From Halobacteriovorax sp. (GTDB lineage: Bacteria; Bdellovibrionota; Bacteriovoracia; Bacteriovoracales; Bacteriovoracaceae), in the NCBI GenBank assembly GCA_020048985.1, contig JAIFLR010000048.1:1-64000 (forward strand): 64,000 nucleotides of DNA, in the 5' to 3' direction. The notes below the pieces were generated by a model, which worked only from the letters and a program-made list of their open reading frames with translations, made no database searches and was not told the DNA's origin. The stretch's first letter is position 1, and each line of letters starts with the position of its first letter. Shown in pieces: positions 60,568-64,000 of this stretch. The position numbers and the translations under genes are program-made.

Positions 60568-61686
60568 TTAAAGGTATTTATCAAGTTGTAGTGGAGTAAA
60601 TGGCAGATCAAGATCCTTGGCCACTTGCTCATAGACGAGTTTGCCTTTGTAGATGTTCACACCAACACGTAGGGGCTTGTCCTTGATGATGGCACGGTCT
60701 ACACCGTTTGCAGCAATCATGCGGGCATATTTAAGTGTGACGTTCGTTAGTGCAAATGTTGATGTTCTTGCAACAGCACCTGGCATGTTGGCCACGCAGT
60801 AGTGAACAACGCCATCGATAACAAAAGTCGGATTTTCGTGAGTCGTTGCCTTACACGTTTCAATACATCCGCCTTGGTCAACAGCGATATCTACAACCAC
60901 TGATCCCTTTTGCATTCTAGAAATCATGTCACGAGTTACAAGCTTAGGCGCCTTAGCACCAGGAACTAGTACTGCACCAATCACTAGATCTGACTGAAGG
61001 ACACATTCTTCGATATTATGTGAGTTTGAGAAAACAGTGTTCACTTTGTTTTCGAAAAGTTGATCAAGTTCAGCTAAACGTTTAGTCGAAAGATCAATCA
61101 GAGTCACATCGGCTCCCATTCCTACTGCCATTTGAGCGGCGTTAGTTCCAGCGATACCACAACCAATAATGGTCACCTTGGCACGACGAACACCCGGCAC
61201 GCCTCCAAGAAGAATTCCTTTCCCGCCCTTATCGAGTTGCAGGTAAGTAGCACCAACCTGAACTGACATACGTCCTGCCACTTCTGACATAGGAACGAGA
61301 AGTGGAAGAGAGTTATCTTCAAGCTGAATAGTTTCGTAAGCGATACAAGTGGCGCCTGACTTCATCAAACCTTCAGTCTGAGGTTTATCGGCAGCTAAAT
61401 GCAAATACGTATAAAGAATATGGTGAGGTTTAAGCAAAGCGATCTCATTGGCCTGGGGCTCTTTAACTTTGATGATCATTTCACCAGCTGCAAAAGCATC
61501 TTCAAGTGTTGCAACTATTTTAGCACCTGCTTTAATGTATTCTTCATCAGTGATACCAATGCCCATACCAGCATTATGTTGAACGAAAACTTCATGACCA
61601 TCTAGAACCAGTTGTCGCGCGCCACTTGGAACAAGTCCAACACGGTTTTCGTTGTTTTTAATTTCTTTAGGAACAGCAATCTTCAT
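60568..61686 (-). CDS. ald: Alanine dehydrogenase
   Basis: This 372-residue NAD enzyme interconverts L-alanine and pyruvate plus ammonia. The start is ATG 61686 (MKIAVPKEIKNNENRVG), the conserved N-terminus; the 31 codons further upstream are not family-like. IKVKEPQ with the catalytic Lys, ATCIAYETIQ, VAGRMSVQVGA and the NAD loop GCGIAGTNAAQMAVGMGADV are present, ending with PGAVARTSTFALTN. Confidence 0.95.
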   Translation of the reverse strand: MKIAVPKEIKNNENRVGLVPSGARQLVLDGHEVFVQHNAGMGIGITDEEYIKAGAKIVATLEDAFAAGEMIIKVKEPQANEIALLKPHHILYTYLHLAADKPQTEGLMKSGATCIAYETIQLEDNSLPLLVPMSEVAGRMSVQVGATYLQLDKGGKGILLGGVPGVRRAKVTIIGCGIAGTNAAQMAVGMGADVTLIDLSTKRLAELDQLFENKVNTVFSNSHNIEECVLQSDLVIGAVLVPGAKAPKLVTRDMISRMQKGSVVVDIAVDQGGCIETCKATTHENPTFVIDGVVHYCVANMPGAVARTSTFALTNVTLKYARMIAANGVDRAIIKDKPLRVGVNIYKGKLVYEQVAKDLDLPFTPLQLDKYL

Positions 61687-61753
61687 AGAAACTCCCTGCA
61701 TGAGCAATTTTTTAGAGTGTAATAATTTTAGGTATTTTACCTGTTTTCTAATA

Positions 61754-62563
61754 TTAAGAATACAGGAAGCTCTGGCCATCTATAGCAGGAAAGACATTCC
61801 TATTGCCCTGCTTCCGCAGCAGATTAGTCAGTTCAAGATAATCCATTTCATGACCTAGATGGGTCAAAAGAGCTATCTTAGGCGCAATTTGTTCAATGTA
61901 TTTAAGTGCTAATTCAAGATGCAGGTGAGTCTGGTGAGGCTTATACCTGAGGCAATCTATCACAAGGATTTCAAGCTTAGCGTCACGGAAGCGTTCTAAA
62001 ACGGTTTCGGGTATTTCCCTGCAGTCGATGATGTAGCCTAGTTTTTGGTGAATAAAACACAGGGATTCTCCGTGCCCATGAGGCAGGGCCTGAAAATTAA
62101 AATTTTCGGCCGCCACGAGATTGGGGCCGGGAAGAATGGGGTGCAAATCCAAAAGTGGGATACCACCACCAATGACGGGCCTTTCTGCAAACACCTTTTC
62201 CCTCTGAAAAATGTAAGGAAACTTGGTTGTCAGCGAGTCAAGAGCGTGGACATCTGCAAACACCGGCAGCGCCTCGGAAGTTTGGAAACTAAAAGGGCGT
62301 AAATCATCTACGCCATGGGTGTGATCTGCATGGTCGTGCGTAATAATCACAGCATCAAGTTTTGTTGTTTGCGTTCGAAGTAACTGAGCCCTTAGATCGG
62401 GTGATGCATCAATCAAAATCGTTTTGTGCTGATCCGTTTCAAGGAGTGCAGCCGTTCTCAGGCGTTTATTCCTTGGATCGTTTGATTTGCAAACACTACA
62501 GTTACACCCTAAAATAGGAACACCCGTACTGGTACCTGAACCCAAAATCGTTATTTTGTTCAT
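61754..62563 (-). CDS. MBL-fold metal-dependent hydrolase, PhnP-like
   Basis: This is a 269-residue protein from ATG 62563 (MNKITILGSGTSTGVP). Zn motifs are THDHADHTHG and the later HGHGES and LTHLGHE; the N-terminal GCNCSVC is the structural Zn-binding Cys cluster seen in PhnP-type phosphodiesterases. No phn genes are near, so the substrate is open (cyclic phosphate or a lipoate/octanoate-related ester). It is divergent from the M16 peptidase gene with only 16 bases between starts. Confidence 0.85.
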   Translation of the reverse strand: MNKITILGSGTSTGVPILGCNCSVCKSNDPRNKRLRTAALLETDQHKTILIDASPDLRAQLLRTQTTKLDAVIITHDHADHTHGVDDLRPFSFQTSEALPVFADVHALDSLTTKFPYIFQREKVFAERPVIGGGIPLLDLHPILPGPNLVAAENFNFQALPHGHGESLCFIHQKLGYIIDCREIPETVLERFRDAKLEILVIDCLRYKPHQTHLHLELALKYIEQIAPKIALLTHLGHEMDYLELTNLLRKQGNRNVFPAIDGQSFLYS

Positions 62564-62579
62564 CAATGAGGATGTTACT

Positions 62580-63926
62580 ATGAAATTCTGGTTAGTGCTA
62601 TTCGCCCTGCTCATGGGCTGCTCTTCTGTGACAGAAAAGAAGACTTTATCCGAAAATATCCACATCGATGTTGAGGAATTAAAACTCGATAATGGCCTGA
62701 CTGCCTTAATCGTGAGAAATCCCAAGCTTCCCATCTTTTCGCTCCAGCTTTTTTATAAAGTTGGCGGAAAGAATGAAGTCCCAGGGATTACGGGAGCAAG
62801 TCACTTTTTAGAGCACATGATGTTCAAAGGTGCCAAAAAGTATGGCAAGAGTACTATGGACTTCATTATTGAAGGAAGTGGAGGATCAACCAACGCTTAT
62901 ACGACCAACGATCAGACGGTTTATTATGAGAATCTTCCGTCCACTCAACTGGAAAAAATCCTAGACATTGAATCGGACAGAATGGAGAACCTTTTGCTCG
63001 ATGAAGATGACTTTAATAAAGAGAGAGAAGTCGTTCTAGAAGAAAGAAAAATGCGTTACGAGAATTCTCCGCGCGGTCAGCTTTACCTTGAAATGATGCA
63101 AACTCTTTATAAAGGAACTCCATACGGGCGTTCAGTCATTGGAGACATCCCTGATCTTAAGTCAGTTAGTCGTGAACAGATTTTTAAATACTTTAAACGT
63201 TTCTACGCTCCTAATAACGCTACTCTGATTCTGGTAGGAGATGTTGATATTTCCGAGGCTAAATCAATTATCAAAGAGAAGTTTGGAAAAATTTCTTCGT
63301 CCCCATCAGTTGAGGAAGCCCACAAAGAATTAAAAGAAGAAGACTTTGCTCCTAAGTGGACAATTCATCAGACTCTGGCCAAAAAAGGGGAGTCTCCGAA
63401 CCCTCTTTTCATGTTGGCCTTCCCGACTTACAAGGCAGGACATCCTAAAGGATATTCGTTAGATGTCCTCTCTTCGATTATTGGTTCAGGGAAAAGCGCT
63501 TCACTTATTAATCAGTATATTTTAATTGAAAAACCGATTGCGACTTCCATGTATTCGGCCCACCAGTCTCTGGAAAAATCAGGGTTCTTTTTTGTCGGAG
63601 GAGAACTTGTCAGAGGGGTGAAGTTACCGGAGTTTCGAGAGGACTTAATTAAACGCTTGGGCGGCTTTTGTGATTCAGAAATTACGGAAAGAAATATTCA
63701 GAAAGTTAAAAATAATTACCTGACAGGCCTTTATGGTGGACTAGATACGAATGCGGGTCTTGGCTCATTTTTAGGGGAAAGACAGCTCATTTTTAATGAC
63801 TGGCGCTTTTATAAAAAGGAACTTGATATGTATGAGGGGGTCACTGTGAATGACGTCAAAGCCGTTTGCAAAGAAGCTTTCTCGAAGCCCAGTGTTTTTG
63901 TCTCTGTTTGGAATATGCATAAGTGA
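62580..63926 (+). CDS. M16-family zinc peptidase, lipoprotein
   Basis: This is a 448-residue protein. Signal peptide MKFWLVLFALLMGC carries a lipobox with Cys14. The inverted zinc motif HFLEH (HxxEH) is in GASHFLEHMMFKG and the distal Glu in KEREVVLEERKMRYE, so the active half is present. Length matches one M16 half-barrel; such enzymes often pair with a second subunit, and an exported protein begins 8 bases after this gene. A periplasmic peptidase is likely. Confidence 0.9.
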   Translation: MKFWLVLFALLMGCSSVTEKKTLSENIHIDVEELKLDNGLTALIVRNPKLPIFSLQLFYKVGGKNEVPGITGASHFLEHMMFKGAKKYGKSTMDFIIEGSGGSTNAYTTNDQTVYYENLPSTQLEKILDIESDRMENLLLDEDDFNKEREVVLEERKMRYENSPRGQLYLEMMQTLYKGTPYGRSVIGDIPDLKSVSREQIFKYFKRFYAPNNATLILVGDVDISEAKSIIKEKFGKISSSPSVEEAHKELKEEDFAPKWTIHQTLAKKGESPNPLFMLAFPTYKAGHPKGYSLDVLSSIIGSGKSASLINQYILIEKPIATSMYSAHQSLEKSGFFFVGGELVRGVKLPEFREDLIKRLGGFCDSEITERNIQKVKNNYLTGLYGGLDTNAGLGSFLGERQLIFNDWRFYKKELDMYEGVTVNDVKAVCKEAFSKPSVFVSVWNMHK

Positions 63927-63934
63927 GAATAACC

Positions 63935-64000
63935 ATGAAAAAAATAATTACTATTTCGCTTCTATCTTTATTATCAACAGCTGCTATGGGCGCTTCATTT
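63935..64000 (+). CDS. Exported protein, 3' end outside window (possible M16 partner)
   Basis: ATG 63935 starts MKKIITISLLSLLSTAAMGA, a clear signal peptide, then runs off the right edge after 22 codons. Tandem M16 genes commonly follow each other as active and inactive subunits, so the partner subunit is the best guess, but only the signal peptide is visible. Confidence 0.6.
   Translation, partial: MKKIITISLLSLLSTAAMGASF

Noticed and set aside
1-64000. CRISPR arrays, insertion sequences, integrases or prophage genes
   Set aside because: No regularly spaced repeats, transposase or recombinase motifs were seen on either strand.

Overview
The window is one continuous chromosomal stretch of a Gram-negative, aerobic, probably flagellated bacterium. 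Base composition is moderate to low G+C. Outer-membrane and LPS functions (HldD heptose epimerase), TatC, many lipoproteins, flagellar FliL and FliG-like proteins, a complete respiratory complex I operon and many secreted proteins without close relatives fit a Bdellovibrionota bacterium of the Bacteriovorax/Peredibacter type. This is inferred from gene content only; no rRNA is present to confirm it.

Layout. (1) 1-12491: complex I operon nuoC-D-E-F-G-H-I-J-K-L-M-N on the + strand, entering from the left edge; nuoF is interrupted and has lost its N3 iron-sulfur motif. (2) 12502-15003: hypothetical genes, with a 43-codon receiver-domain remnant on the - strand. (3) 15099-15185: tRNA-Leu(TAA). 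(4) 15212-20199: a lipoprotein, then a trio of divergent complex I paralogues (NuoB-like, NuoCD fusion, NuoI-like) that has lost the N2 ligands, the quinone-site residues and one ferredoxin cluster, then an acyl-CoA desaturase. (5) 20196-29318: housekeeping genes: an arginase/Aat fused reading frame, map, a NifU-like protein, tatC, the polyamine pair speE-speB, hldD, a stand-alone FliG C-terminal domain and pcp. (6) 29444-39409: an accessory locus with a secreted RCC1-repeat protein, a 2108-residue PKD/Rhs protein, a small membrane protein, then a displaced orphan Rhs tip with its own small membrane protein. (7) 39563-46445: a small ORF, a serine hydrolase, two tandem secreted paralogues, a 415-base non-coding stretch that may hold a structured RNA, a DksA-type protein, htpG, a short asparaginase and an S1/P1 nuclease. 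(8) 46451-56387: a PAP2 phosphatase followed by a probable surface-glycan locus: 2-hydroxyacid dehydrogenase, cytidylyltransferase, epimerase, a GT-like protein, two related nucleotidyltransferase-fold proteins flanking an ABC half-exporter, and a GT-C glycosyltransferase. (9) 56622-64000: a Cys-rich lipoprotein, methylmalonyl-CoA epimerase, a rhomboid-like pseudoprotease, fliL, ald, a PhnP-like MBL hydrolase, an M16 peptidase lipoprotein and the start of another exported protein.

The most notable items are the divergent NuoB/CD/I trio, the Rhs locus with its displaced tip and putative immunity genes, the paired nucleotidyltransferases around the ABC exporter, and two genes (nuoF, and arginase next to aat) whose sequence suggests out-of-frame internal deletions, either real or from assembly. 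All identifications rest on motif and family recognition by eye; no database search was run.
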